From assembly GCA_010015745.1 (NCBI GenBank), contig ML978216.1:138413-202412 (forward strand): 64,000 bases of DNA, written 5' to 3'. Source of the stretch: Setomelanomma holmii. Its lineage: Eukaryota > Ascomycota > Dothideomycetes > Pleosporales > Phaeosphaeriaceae. A program made the translations under genes and the position numbers. Numbering within the stretch: the first letter of the stretch is position 1; every line of letters begins with the position of its first letter. Positions 24,031 to 35,097 of the stretch are shown here, one piece after another. Under the pieces are notes generated by a model. It did no database searches, had not been told where the DNA came from, and worked only from the letters and a program-made list of their open reading frames with translations.

Positions 24031-25624
24031 TCACCGCTTGTTTCTTGCATGGATCGCGGCCGGATCTACACATTGATCAGTATTGCTCCTCTGCAGTTCA
24101 CAGCACCAACTACGTACACGATCTGCAAAACGTCCAATTTTCGATGTCGCACTCTGCAGTGAGTAGTGCAGCGCCATCCTGAGATGATAAAATGCACTCT
24201 GAGGCTCGGAGGGCTCGCCGCGCAGGTCTGTCAGTCGCAGCCGCTTTGGGTTTGGCGGATTTGCCAGACTTTCCATTGCTGAATCTAAGATATCCTCCGG
24301 GTAGCGTACAAGTGCGAGATCTCGGTCGAGGGTTGTCGATGACTGAATTAGACTCGGCGTCGACCGCTTGCGCTTTTTATGCACAACCGACGTGAGTGCT
24401 CTGTTTACTCTCGCCAACGTGGACGTCTTGTCCAGTAGAACGATATGCTTGGCCTGAAAATCTTTGTTATCGTGGATGAGTTTACTCAGGCATTTTGCCA
24501 TTATCGTGGCATCACTCTTCTCCAAGCGACGATAGAAGTTGAATCGTAGATCGAGATACTCGTGTGACGGGTTGCGAAGTTCTCCCTTATCAGCGACCAA
24601 CTCGTTCTTTCCTAGCTTCTGTGGTGCAATCCACACTATCGCGTCGTTGTATTCATCGCGTCTGAGGAGTTCCGGGCGTTGTTTCTTAGGCAGTCCACTG
24701 TATTCCTCGATCTTTTCGAGTAAAGTCCTCGAGGTGAACGGATGTTGTGTTCGTAATTGTTCCAACGCCCAAATTAAAGCACTGGTGAAAGAATTCGGTC
24801 CTGGCTTTAGAGTACGCTCTCGACTTCCACATGCAGCAATACACTGGAATGGAGGTTGTTTGGCAGACCGGTATCCTCCAAAGCCTCCGGCACTGCAGCA
24901 ATCGAATATGACGAGGACGTCCGCGCTTTTGGCTTTGATGTTGTGCTCGGCGCTTGACCATGCAACATTGTCCCGTTCTCTCTGCTCCTCGTTCTGCTGT
25001 GCGGTGCTCCTTGTGGTTCCTTAGTAGTTGCCCCCTGAGTGTGAGTGGTGGAAGACCCTACCCCGTAAATACCACGGTGCCATTTTCGTACAGACCGTGC
25101 CCAGCGTAATAGAAGATCAACAAGGTGTTTGACTCGTCATGTTCCTCCATGAAAGACGAGAGGAACGAATTCAACTGATGGCTAGCCTTCTCTAGACTAG
25201 TCAACTCTTTACGCTTCACCTCAAAGGCATATGTGTCCTTGAACATATTTTCTAACCGGTCGACCTATGTTCAGCATGTCAGTCTTAGCACAAAGGCTGA
25301 TGTATGAACAAGCAGGCGTACTTCTTCTCTGACTTTGAGATCATCCAGCGCATCTTCCCACGTCCAAATAAGGACATATACGCGGTCATGCTTGACGGGT
25401 TTGTTCTTCATGTACTTGTTGAAAATGGTTCGATATTCGTCGAGTTCTCGCTCGTAATGTTTATGCATTGCAAGGCCCGTATCTTGGCTGCCGTCGGCCT
25501 CGACCGAATTGTCGATTGGTACTTCAGAAGCTGGAGATTCGGTCAAAAATGGTGTGAGCGGATCAGGCTCTGACATATTGCCGGAAGGAAGCGTCTGCAG
25601 GCAAGGCTGCACTACTGGAGCCAT
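24031..25624 (-). CDS. Caspase-like (peptidase C14 fold) protein, possibly damaged
   Basis: Fungal caspase-like cysteine peptidase; relatives are metacaspases and HET-associated caspase-like proteins in cell death, a role inferred here. Exon 1 runs 25624-25322 (acidic start, then YVLIWTWEDALDDL), with a 57 nt intron to exon 2 starting at 25264. Exon 2 carries the catalytic His in LLIFYYAGHGLYENG. The third block, about 25000 to the stop at 24031, carries the catalytic Cys in VLVIFDCCSAGGFGG and then a long basic C-terminal region (KKRKRS, NPPNPKRLRL) resembling a nuclear signal. The join between the second and third blocks (about 25030-25062) is not clean: the frame meets TAG right after VVFTG, the only obvious intron would be 27 nt, and the frames on either side differ. 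Either a non-obvious splice or a small indel is present. Start 25624 is the first ATG; an upstream exon is possible. Confidence 0.7.
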
Positions 25625-26156
25625 ATCTACATGGTTTGCTGCCACCCCACGAGCAGGCAGTCTGTGTTCAGGCTCGGTGGGCGGGAAGGGCGTCCATATA
25701 GGATAAAGGTCTCCAAGGCTGAAGACTCTGTTGATGTTGAGGTGGCATAGCCACAACTACTAGCCCATATTATTGTGGACATCCGAACAGCGCAGCTATC
25801 AGACGCGGCTGAGAATTCGATACCGAGAAAAACAAGTTGCCTGATTGCCTGTTGTGCAAGGCTGACCAATGAGGATTCGGGGCGCCAACCAGTGTATCAC
25901 AGAATGCAGCCCATCTGTGGATCTTCTGTTGAAGCCACCAATGGCAGTGAAGACCACGTTGTATTGCCTGGTCATGACGAGACTTCGTAATTTTGTGATT
26001 GGCAACCGGTGAGCCGGATCATGTCGTCCTTCTGATGGTATATATGGATTGTCATGCTTGTTCTCCAGCCTGATCACGTCTTAGGCTCCCTTCACGGCGC
26101 ATTCCATCCGTCACAAGAATCGAGATTCTTGTAAGACTTTTCAAAGTGTTTGGGCC
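25625..26156. other. Intergenic, nothing supported
   Basis: Divergent gap between the caspase-like gene and the small plus-strand gene; probably holds both promoters. The frame of the caspase-like gene stays open upstream of its first ATG to about 25756. Confidence 0.4.
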
Positions 26157-26625
26157 ATGTCCACTACTGCGCCACAGAGCGAAGAGGGTGCAACGTCCAG
26201 TCTGCAAGCAGAACACAGCGCGACTTCGCCTTCACAACCGGTGAGTAGATACAGCGGCCTTTTGACAACAGGGTAGCTTACACCAGTCACACAAGAGCCT
26301 AGCCGATAAGCGGCCAGAGTATAGGCAGCCCGAGGCAAGTGTAGGACATAATCCAGATGGGGCGACGGTGAGCCTACTCTTGAGGATCTTCACCGGTAGC
26401 GATGTAGCTGATTGTTCCGCACAGAAGCCTAGAAACTTTCAGAAGCACCAACCAGTCTTCGTGTCTAGGGATATGAACGGTGGTTTTGAGACAGTTGAAG
26501 GGACGGTGACGGACTGGATGGAATGTGGTGGACACTGGCATTACCAGCTCAAGGACAAAAATGGAACAACTCTATGGAAAGACGATCCAAAATGGTTCTC
26601 TGAGTCGCAAATGACTGCGGTTTGA
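26157..26625 (+). CDS. Small uncharacterised protein (118 aa, three exons)
   Basis: Exons 26157-26240, 26296-26367 and 26425-26625, all separated by phase-0 introns of 55 and 57 nt with GTGAGT/GTGAGC donors. The first two exons encode a Ser/Gln-rich disordered head; the third encodes a compact domain beginning KPRNFQKHQPVFVSRDM and including GHWHYQLKDKNG and KWFSES. The pattern of a bound-value motif, Tyr-x-Leu strand and Trp-Phe end resembles small SH3/Tudor-like beta domains I have seen in short Dothideomycete proteins, but I cannot name a family. The clean phase-0 splicing supports a real gene. It lies between the caspase-like and DUF6594 genes. Confidence 0.6.
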
Positions 26626-26831
26626 GGATGTCTGGCTGAAGATGCATGCGTAGAGCGCGGCTGAGGCAGTGGAACGAGGACGAAAAGGCGATTACCTTTG
26701 CACACCTGCAGATACCATGGGATCATCCGCTAACATAGATGTGTTGCATATTTAAGGAGAGTATGTCCGCTTGTCATCAGCCTACTGCTCGCAACCAGGT
26801 ATTCAATGCACAAGCTTTTACCATTCTCACG

Positions 26832-28436
26832 ATGACTGGCCTCGTTGATGTCGCAAATGCAATGGAGAAGGGCGAAGTGGGGCGCACAGAAGAAGAACCG
26901 GGTACCCCACCTTCTCCGCCCAATGCTCCCAGCGCTTCGGCCACATCAAGTACGTTATGGTCAACTCAAAGCAGCCGCGCTCCTCCAAAGTCCTCTATAC
27001 TTCCTCTTGGTAAGTCATTATTGTTGCCTTAAAAAGTATATTGTCAGTCTGATAGTCACGTCCTTTCTAGCGTCCCGTTGGTACACTAGTCAGTCCGCAA
27101 AAGGCACGGGCAACACGCGGCAGCGAAAGAAATATCACGTGCCGGTGAAGACGAGGAGAAGTAAGTCTCTTACAGCATGTCGAACGCAAGTTCCAAGTCC
27201 TGATCCCTTGAGTATAGTCAACGATCACCCCAAAGGATATCCAAACCTTGCCGCATTCCTCGATAGCGATGATGGATTTGCGGTCTATCGGCGTTTTGGA
27301 TATCTCCAAGCAAGGATACTGCTTCAAAAACAAGCGGAACTGACCGCACTTGAAGAGGCTCTGCAGGCGACCGAGCTGGAAATACTGAATGATGATGACA
27401 ATGCTTTGTGCAACCGAAAGGTGTTTGGTCCCCACGCGGCCAAGCAACGTAAGCTCCTTAAAGATATCGAGTCCACTTACTGTTCATATGGTAAGAAAAG
27501 ACATCAGAGAACATGCAGTGTGGTGGCTAATGACAGCAGCGCAAATCCTCACTGCAGCTCAACAGATGATGTCGTTCAAGAAGCCATCAAACAGCGAGTA
27601 CCAAAGTGTTGGTCGATATTTGAACAATCGCCAAGCACTAGTCGAAAAGGAAGCCACTTGGATCCAGCATAAAGAAGACATTATCACTCTTCGAACAGGG
27701 CGCGATCATGCATGGCTTGACGATATCATTGAAGGCCTTCTTAGGCTATGCCATTGTAGGCTGATAGACCTGTTGTTCCGCTCCAAGGTAAAACTTCATC
27801 TCGTTAGACAATCACCTACAGCGTATGCTACGTCTTTGCTTACTACCTTTCAATTGGACCGAAAGATGAGATGTAAGAAGTGCGAGGGCTGCCATAAGGC
27901 CTCTGCTTGACGCCTGTGGTACCAAGCGACTTCGTATAGGTACTCTAAAGCCTAGCAAGACCGCGACACAACTGTCATTGTACCGGAGATGGATAAGCTG
28001 GGCCTCCTTTGGGCTGACTATGTTCTAGGAAACTCGCAAGAAGGCCGAAATCGATGAACCTAACATGCCTGCTCGACCACCAAAAGACGAAGATAAATAC
28101 GAGCTCTACTACACGCCTTCACGCATCAATAAGCTCGCGAACAGTATTCTTCCGGTCCTTGTTCTCACCCTCCTGGTACTTCCCATTTACCTGCTCTACC
28201 ACATGGTTCATGACATCAGGAACGACAGAGCGTACTCGATGTGCATCGGAACGCTCCTCGTATTCACATTGGCATTCTCGGCGATCTTGTCCTTGTTCAC
28301 TAAGGCAAAGCGACATGAAATATTCGCCGCCGCTGCGGCGTATTGCGCAGTTCTCGTGGTTTTCCTGGGAAATGTCGCGCCGCCAGACGCTTCGCTTAGC
28401 AGAGTGCATGATGTCGGTACCCCTGGCAGGATTTGA
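26832..28436 (+). CDS. DUF6594-family fungal membrane protein
   Basis: Five exons, 26832-27009, 27071-27160, 27218-27490, 27558-27787 and 28029-28436, give 392 residues. A disordered N-terminus precedes the family core: HPKGYPNLAAFLDSDDGF, YRRFGYLQARILLQKQAEL, then KPSNSEYQSVGRYLNN, then RDHAWLDDIIEGLLRLCHC. The last exon encodes three hydrophobic helices (ILPVLVLTLLVLPIYLLY, GTLLVFTLAFSAILSLF, and AAAAAYCAVLVVFLG). This is the standard DUF6594 layout; its function is unknown, but it is abundant in HET-rich regions of ascomycete genomes. The final intron (241 nt) is long for the window but joins in phase 0 exactly where the family core passes to the membrane segment. An in-frame ATG at 26763 could add 23 residues. 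The gene appears intact. Confidence 0.85.
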
Positions 28437-28956
28437 GAAGTCCCGATCAACGATAACGCCACCACCTATTGAAAATGGCGGCAATCCATTCATTAGTCAC
28501 CTCTCGCACCAGCTGCATACCAGCTGAAGATTCGAAGGCGCGACTCGTCACTCTGAATTGTCCTTGCTCGATAAAAAAAGGTGCTTCTTTGTATTGCTTC
28601 TCAAGCCTTTGTTCATATCTCAAATCCAAAGAAATCGCCATGCGTAACGACGCAAGTATCAACGGCCGCCATCCCTGTATCAACTTCCTTTGTGCGACAA
28701 TCACCAACCACGCTCAACGTCTATCACGCAACAAGTCATGCTACTGATAACCGACCATCCAGAAACGTGATAGGCAGCCGTTATCAGGAACAAAGCCACC
28801 GCCGTGTGGTAAGCACAGCGATGGGTCAGCAACAGGTTTTGTGTCCCTGATTACCATTTCGAGAAGGGTGGTTGATGGAGATGTCAAGGTAGGTGTTCAG
28901 CGGCAAGTCCATCGCGAGGCTTCAATAGAACTTCTAGTGTCTCCAGTCATCGTGTC
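28437..28956. other. Intergenic, nothing supported
   Basis: No motif-bearing frame on either strand. Confidence 0.4.
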
Positions 28957-29942
28957 GTGGTCTCTCTGTTTAACTCCGGCGCATCTGAGCTAGTCGTCAT
29001 GCATTTCACAACGATACATCGCAGCAAGGGGGCATCCGTGCTACTCACTATTGAGGAGCCGCGACCATCAGAAGCCAGCTCTAAAAGCAGAGAAGAAAGG
29101 CGCAGAGACAGTGGAACTGTAAACATAACCTTTCCAAAGCCCCTTCCGACACGCACTCCATCAACACGCATCCAAGAACCAACCAGAACAGCATCGGAAA
29201 TCAACCAAAAGCCAACTATACACCGCGGCGCATCAGTCAGATCCACAGCATCCCACCGAATTGAAAAGGTCAAATGTCCCGGCCTCCAAAGCCGTCGCAC
29301 GACCGCACGCACGCGCCACATCGACATGCTCCTCGGCCTCGACGACGTCTCGCCCTTCCACAACTTCCTCGCTTCACTATCTGTCTGGATCCTGTTGGCA
29401 GGATAGATCGTATTCCCGCAACCTTCAACAAGCTCCAGAGCGAAGACCTTGATGACAAGGCGAACGACAAACTTGAAGCAGCATGCGCTGCGGACGGTAC
29501 GCAACGTGCCGCTATTATATGTTGCGGCGTTCGTGTGCGGTCTTGGAGTCTTGGGCTTTGGTGGAATCATCGCAAGAACTATGTTTGGGTGATTAATCGG
29601 ATCTTTTTGCCGTCGCTGTTGAATAGTATTGCGGGGTTGATTTAGACTATTGTCAATATATACTCTGCTCAGGACGGTGAGATTTCTTCTGACTCATGCA
29701 ATCGACTATTTGCTGATTCTATTGAAGGTCAATATTCTGTTACGGCGAAGGTTACCGTGATCGTGACTTCGGCATGCTCTGCGGTAGCTGCTGCGTTATC
29801 TCTACTGTACAACACTGTGATGTTGAAGTTGGTCAAGAGGCGGCATGCGAGGGAAGTGAGGGATGTGGAGAGGTGGGAGGATGGGGATGAGATGGTGATC
29901 GATCGAGAGCGAGGGGTACATACGAGTCGTAGTGTATGTTGA
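28957..29942 (+). pseudogene. Fungal multi-pass membrane protein pseudogene
   Basis: Belongs to a fungal membrane family whose C-terminal pattern I recognise (WLINRIFLPS…, then SVTAKVTVIVT) but which has no functional name. Order: Ser/Arg-rich N-terminus, DDVSPFHNFLASLSVWILLAG (first helix), a loop, RKNYVWVINRIFLPSLLNS, then after an intron at about 29679-29727 the last helix with VTVIVTSACSAVAAALSLLY and a basic tail. Lesions: TAG at 29404-29406 directly after the first helix, a frame change within the next 15 bases, and in-frame TAG at 29643-29645 inside the conserved IAGLI region, with matching sequence continuing beyond it. The last intron splices perfectly in frame, so decay is recent relative to intron loss. 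Confidence 0.65.
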
Positions 29943-31140
29943 GACCCTGTGGTACGCCTGAATGTGTGTTGGTACTTCGACATTCTGGTGTCGCGCGCCG
30001 GTATGCATTGTTGCATCATCCTGCTACGTCGTAAAACTGCTTGACGTAAGAAGCACACGTTACGCAATACGACCACGATGAGTATTTGAGTCAAAGTTAA
30101 CGTTGACGGATCCAAATGGTCATGTATTGAGCAGTAGTGCTTTTAACCCATGCTGTGCGCAAAGAGACTGAAAAGAAGTGAAGGATGTTCATGGAAAATG
30201 AAGAGGATCCTGGGGTGAGGTATAGTATGATCGGCATCATAAGGCCTCCATGACGAAGGCGTAGAGGTTTGAAACGAACATTTGTGGGATGAGAGCGAGT
30301 GAAATGAGTGAATTGGGTTGGGCGGGAGGAAGGGAGGGAGGAAGGGAGGGAGGGAAGGGGATGGCGAGGATGACGCAACATGGTACGCAGAACCCCGGGA
30401 GTGAGAGGTGGTAAAGCGTCGAGTTTAAGTCGGTTGTGCATTGAGGTGATTTGGGATGGTCGTTAGGCTTCATGTTCTGGAGCCTGGAGAGAATTCTATG
30501 CGGAGATTCTGCTTCTGCATAATACAAGTTCAAGCTACATACGAGCTACAGGGCAGATGTTGAGCTTCGATTTCAACGCCACTGACCCCGGTCGGTCCTG
30601 GTGAGAGTACGGACCTGCGCTCGATCATCGATTCCCGTAGTGCTCTTAACCTAGGAGCATAGTAGTGGACTGTACACGACGTTTCTTTCACCGTAACCAC
30701 AAACACCAGCGCGTCTCCAAAGACCTCCTCGAATGCGATGGCCTATCTTGCCACCATGCTTGACTGGGAGGACCGCGTGTGGTTTGCCACTTCTGTCCAG
30801 GATGTGGTTGGACATGCGGGCCCGTCTTATCCGCGCACCCTCAGTCATTTCACTTTCAGCCCTCTACGATAACACCACACAGTGCAAGAACTACAACGTA
30901 CGAAATATCTCAAGAGCTCGTGACTCGGCTACACCTGATTCATCAAACTTGCTTGACTACGGCCTACCTCCCTTCCTTGGTACCTTCCTGCAAGATAAGT
31001 GCATCTCAGCCTTGTTTCGATCTTCAGATTTAAGGCGCTTCATCGCTAGCATTACCTCCACCTCAACAATTCGTGTTGCGCTATGGCCACGAACAGGATG
31101 ACTGCAGACTCAGACTCAGTGAGCGTAGCAGTGGAACCGC
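29943..31140. other. Intergenic, nothing supported except a purine repeat
   Basis: No motif-bearing frame. A GGGA-type low-complexity stretch lies at 30328-30361. The 3' end is the presumed promoter of the HET gene. Confidence 0.45.
30328..30361. repeat. GGA/GGGA purine-rich low-complexity repeat
   Basis: Imperfect repeats of GGGAGGAA and GGGAAGGGAGG units on the plus strand. A simple-sequence tract with no coding meaning; G-runs could form a quadruplex, which is untested. Confidence 0.7.
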
Positions 31141-34100
31141 ATGGAAAGTCTACCGATATTGGCAGCAAAGCTTGTGTCCTTTTGGGATAGGATTGACCTG
31201 AATCATTCCTCGCAAACTCTTGCGAAGAACGAAGCAGAACGTATCATGATAACACTTAATGTAAGTCCTGCCCCGCTGACGAACCTTAAGTCACTTTGCG
31301 CGAGTTGCCAACGCTTGGGCTTGACTGCGACTTGCTTCATCGTTCGACCGATTGATGTTGAGCATACCAGACCGGCTTCATTTCGACTCATGTCCACCAT
31401 CACGCCTTTCCCTTCTGGAACCCTGAAAGATATAACGAACAGGAGTCGTAACTGTAGCTTATGTCGGTTAGTTGTCCGATCTGTTGCACCAGAACCTTGC
31501 GAGATGGTACTGAGCCTCCATGAACCTCGTCAAGAGTTGGACTCAGCGGTACGTTCGTTCAATTGGGAAGTGGACGGAAGAGAGATATCAAAGTGTCAGG
31601 ACGATCCATCAGGTCCTAAAGAAGCCCATGAATCCGCTCGTGGTTGCACACGCCGTATCCACGTAAGGTGGAACAACATCCACCTCAAAGATTCTTACCT
31701 CGTGTATGCCGCTGCGGAAAATCGCTTGACCGCCTCGGATGCAGAAAGGGCGTGGAAATCGAGTCCATTATTCTTGGGACGCGAAATAGGTCACCGTGGA
31801 AGCATCCAAGCGCGTATTAAGAGTTGGATAGACCTGTGCCAGGAAAAACATCATGACGCCTGCCTCAAGCCTGAGGGCCACATGTTGGACGCGTTTTACG
31901 AGATGGCTTCTCATCCTTATTTCGGCGTCATTGATGTGCTGAGCATGCAGTTGACCAGAATTCCAAATCAAGGCCACAGTGATCTCGTCAAGCCACCAGT
32001 ATATGTGGCGCTGAGCTACGTAAGGGGAGATACACAGTGATGGCGAGCGTCATGGAACACCGTGAGCATGGCGGCATAGAGAAGGCGCTCCCTCACTTGC
32101 CCAAGGTGATTCAAGAACGCTATTGATCTCGTGCGTCGACTTGGGTATCAGTACCTTTGGGTCGACGCTCTTTGCATCGTCCAGGACGATGTGACATGTT
32201 GGAATCTCAACGTCTACCAAATGGATCTTATATATGGTAATGCTGTTCTCACCATTTGTGCTGCAGACGGACCTACAGCTTCCATGGGACTGCTAGCCTT
32301 GGACGAAAGTACCAGGGTCGGAAGTGAAGATCAGCATGTCGAGGACTGCACTCCGGACGTACGCCTAATTGTGAGCCGATCACCAGAGATGTACGTTAGA
32401 TCCTCTAGATGAAACTCTCGGTCTTGGACTTTCCAGGAACGATTACTTTCGCGACGTTGTTTGATCTTCACGGGAAACAGAGTATTCCTACAGTGCCGCT
32501 CGACAGCAATATCTGAGGATATATATGCCGATCGAGAGGGTGCAGGCTGGTCACTCAACTTTATGGATGCACCGCTACAAACATTCAGAGAAACGCCCCT
32601 AAGATCAGTATGGGTATACATGAAATCCGTCGAGAACTATACGGCACGGGATCTTTCTAATCCGGGAGACATTGTTGCGGCTTTCAGCGGTGTTGCCAAT
32701 TTCATGACGCAGACCATGAAGGCTCCCTTCATGTTCGGCGTACTAACTTCGCACTTGATGCCGCCTTACTACGGGTACGTTCCCAACCGGTGCTCCGACG
32801 CAAGTCACCGCGTTGAAAAGAAGAGACAGAGCTGGAGGGTTTTCCCAGCTGGAGTTGGACTGGTTGGACCGGCGCTCCAGCGCAATATCGAAAAGAAATG
32901 ATCCACAATTGTCTCGGCAATATGAACGAGTGGTTGCGTGAACGGACATGAATCAGATGGTATATAAGAGACGGCAATGGCAATTTGCGCCTTCTTTGGG
33001 ACCCAAACCGTTGGCTGACCGACATTAGTAAGCACGAAGAATAGCAAGGGCATGAACATAGCCGCACCAGTGGCTCAATGAGGTCGTGGAAAGAAAAAAA
33101 TCGACGACCACTCCGTCCTGATATATATGGGTCAACATATCTGCCGCCCGACTCACGTTATCGCAATGCATTGAGTAGATCATTTTCGAATCATCCTTAG
33201 CAGGCCTACGCTCCTTACCCGTATCCCTACTCGTCTGGCAACGATACTCGCGCTCGTACGAACAAATATCGCGAGGAGCCGCCTTCTAGCATGCCCGCTT
33301 ATGCAGCTTCTCATACGTGGGTTCCTCAAACTCGCAATCGAGAAGCCAATCTTCGTCAGGGTAGGAATTCTTCTTACGATGCCGAGACCGACACTATCTC
33401 AAGGCCGTATCATTCCCAAAATTTAGCGTCAGATCGGTCAGAGTCTGGAAACGAAAACGATCTCGAAGTTTTTCCTCTTCAAAATGTCTAGCTATCTGGC
33501 TATGGACGCAAGCGTCGTAAGCAGAGGTCGTTCGGGATGGAGCAGAAATCACGAAACTCACAGGGCAACGTGGCGGTACATGTACGTCAAAGTCATACAC
33601 TATCCATGCAAGAACGAACATTTCGATAACCAACCAGATTATCACTTCACGTCCTCAGTCGCCTACATGAAGCTGCCTACCGTAATGAAATAACGCGCTT
33701 CTTGTTCGATGTTATATTGGCAATGATCCGGCTTGTGATGGTTCTGCTTGGTTTTCCAGCGAGCTCGGAGACTGTTAAGCCAACCCAGTCGCCACAGCCA
33801 GCGGGTCGATTTAGAAATCAACTTCGACCGACAGAGCATCGAAGACCAAGTAGCATCGTCCAAAGCGAAATCCTCCATACGCATTCAAACATAAATGGGC
33901 AGCAATATCCATACATGGTTCCGCTAGGCACATATGTTTCACCGAGGACACCTGTCTTCCCAGGGGCATACAATATCACGGGCGCACATTTCCCCCCAAG
34001 CCCATACGCTCCCTCAAACTCACATAATCACACAAGATCATATATTCCTCCGAGAGCATATGTACCCCAAGTCGACTTTTCCTCTGGCGACCATCCATTA

Positions 34101-34886
34101 CCTGGTCAAAAAGAGGCTACTAATGAGAACGATGTTTCCTTATCAGAGAGTTCCAATTTCTCGACCCCCAAGAAAATCCACCGCTTGAGGTTTGAGCCTC
34201 AAGGGTCGTACCGAGGAAGTACACACCGTAACCCTTTTAGTGCGAGAGACACTCAATACCCAACTTCTGCAGTTACCTCCAAGCAGCTTCCATTCAATCG
34301 AAGCAGGTCCAGTGGACCTAGTCGACGGGACAACTGTTCAGGAGAGGATCGCCAAGATCACGATCTAGTCGACCAACCCGAATCCGAAGTTGAGCCGGAA
34401 CATACGGAAGTTGAACCTCATTTCAGCATCACCCTCAAGGAATTCCCAAATCAACCTGTCATTGCTCCATTTGATCCTTTCATTCGCCACAACACTTCGC
34501 TGATGCCTATTCTGCAATTCTGGACGTGGCATACGTTTTTATATATTCAGAGTCCGGTTTCCCCAGTATCTTCATTAGTCAGAGCCAACATTGCAGACAC
34601 GTTTGGTGACTGGTGCGGCTCAATTATGCTGGACGGTCAATGGATCAATAATGCCAAAAGAGCAAAGCAGGAGTTCATTGCCATATCTGAAGCCAAGAAA
34701 TTTACCGAGGATGAATGCGGCACGTGGTCGTACTATATACCGAAAGAGCGGGAGGGATCGGAATGGGATTTATTTTATGTCTTGTTGATTTCTTCGAACG
34801 ATGGGCGATGGGAGAGGGTTGGACTTGGTAAGGTGTTCAAAGAAGCGTTCCGTGATGCGACTTGGAAGGAGATTGTATTAGCCTAG
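31141..34886 (+). pseudogene. Large HET-domain gene, multiply disrupted
   Basis: HET proteins trigger heterokaryon incompatibility, a fungal non-self death response. From ATG 31141 the frame has the Cys-bearing head (CASCQRLGL, NCSLCRL), reaches YVALSYVRGD (usual YxWGD with Trp changed to Arg) and ends at TGA 32038. The domain continues in shifting frames: GGIEKALPHLPKVIQ (about 32050-32115), RLGYQYLWVDALCIVQDD and YGNAVLTICAADG (to TGA 32410-32412), then SRSWTFQERLLSRRC to about 32757. From there one frame runs to 34886, holding FPSWSWTGW, WYIRDGNGNL, a Pro/Tyr/Asn-rich disordered stretch and a C-terminal domain (ILQFWTWHTF, EFIAISEAKKF, YYIPKER, WDLFYVLL, GLGKVFKEAF), interrupted by TGA 32814, TGA 32949, TAG 33042, TAG 33198, TAG 33489 and a TAA near 33630. 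The last about 390 codons are open, so a short C-terminal protein could still be made. Confidence 0.8.
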
Positions 34887-35097
34887 ATTCGCACCGTTTT
34901 CCTTACCTATCTCTGCACATTTTTTTAAGAGTCGCTGATTGTTCTTTGCAAATACTGAAGAAGTGATACAAGAATGTATATACAAGTGTGCCTTGCGAGC
35001 CATTCGTCGTGGTGCATGTCAGTCGAAGATGCAAACATTGCCTTGGAAGTTGCTCTTGTCGGTCCATCTTTTCGTGACAACGCCCTCGTGCGCATGG

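Noticed and set aside
33702..34886. The 394-codon frame as an independent gene
   Set aside because: It starts at a TTG, shares one frame with HET coding upstream, and has the C-terminal domain usual for large HET proteins, so it is treated as part of the HET pseudogene.
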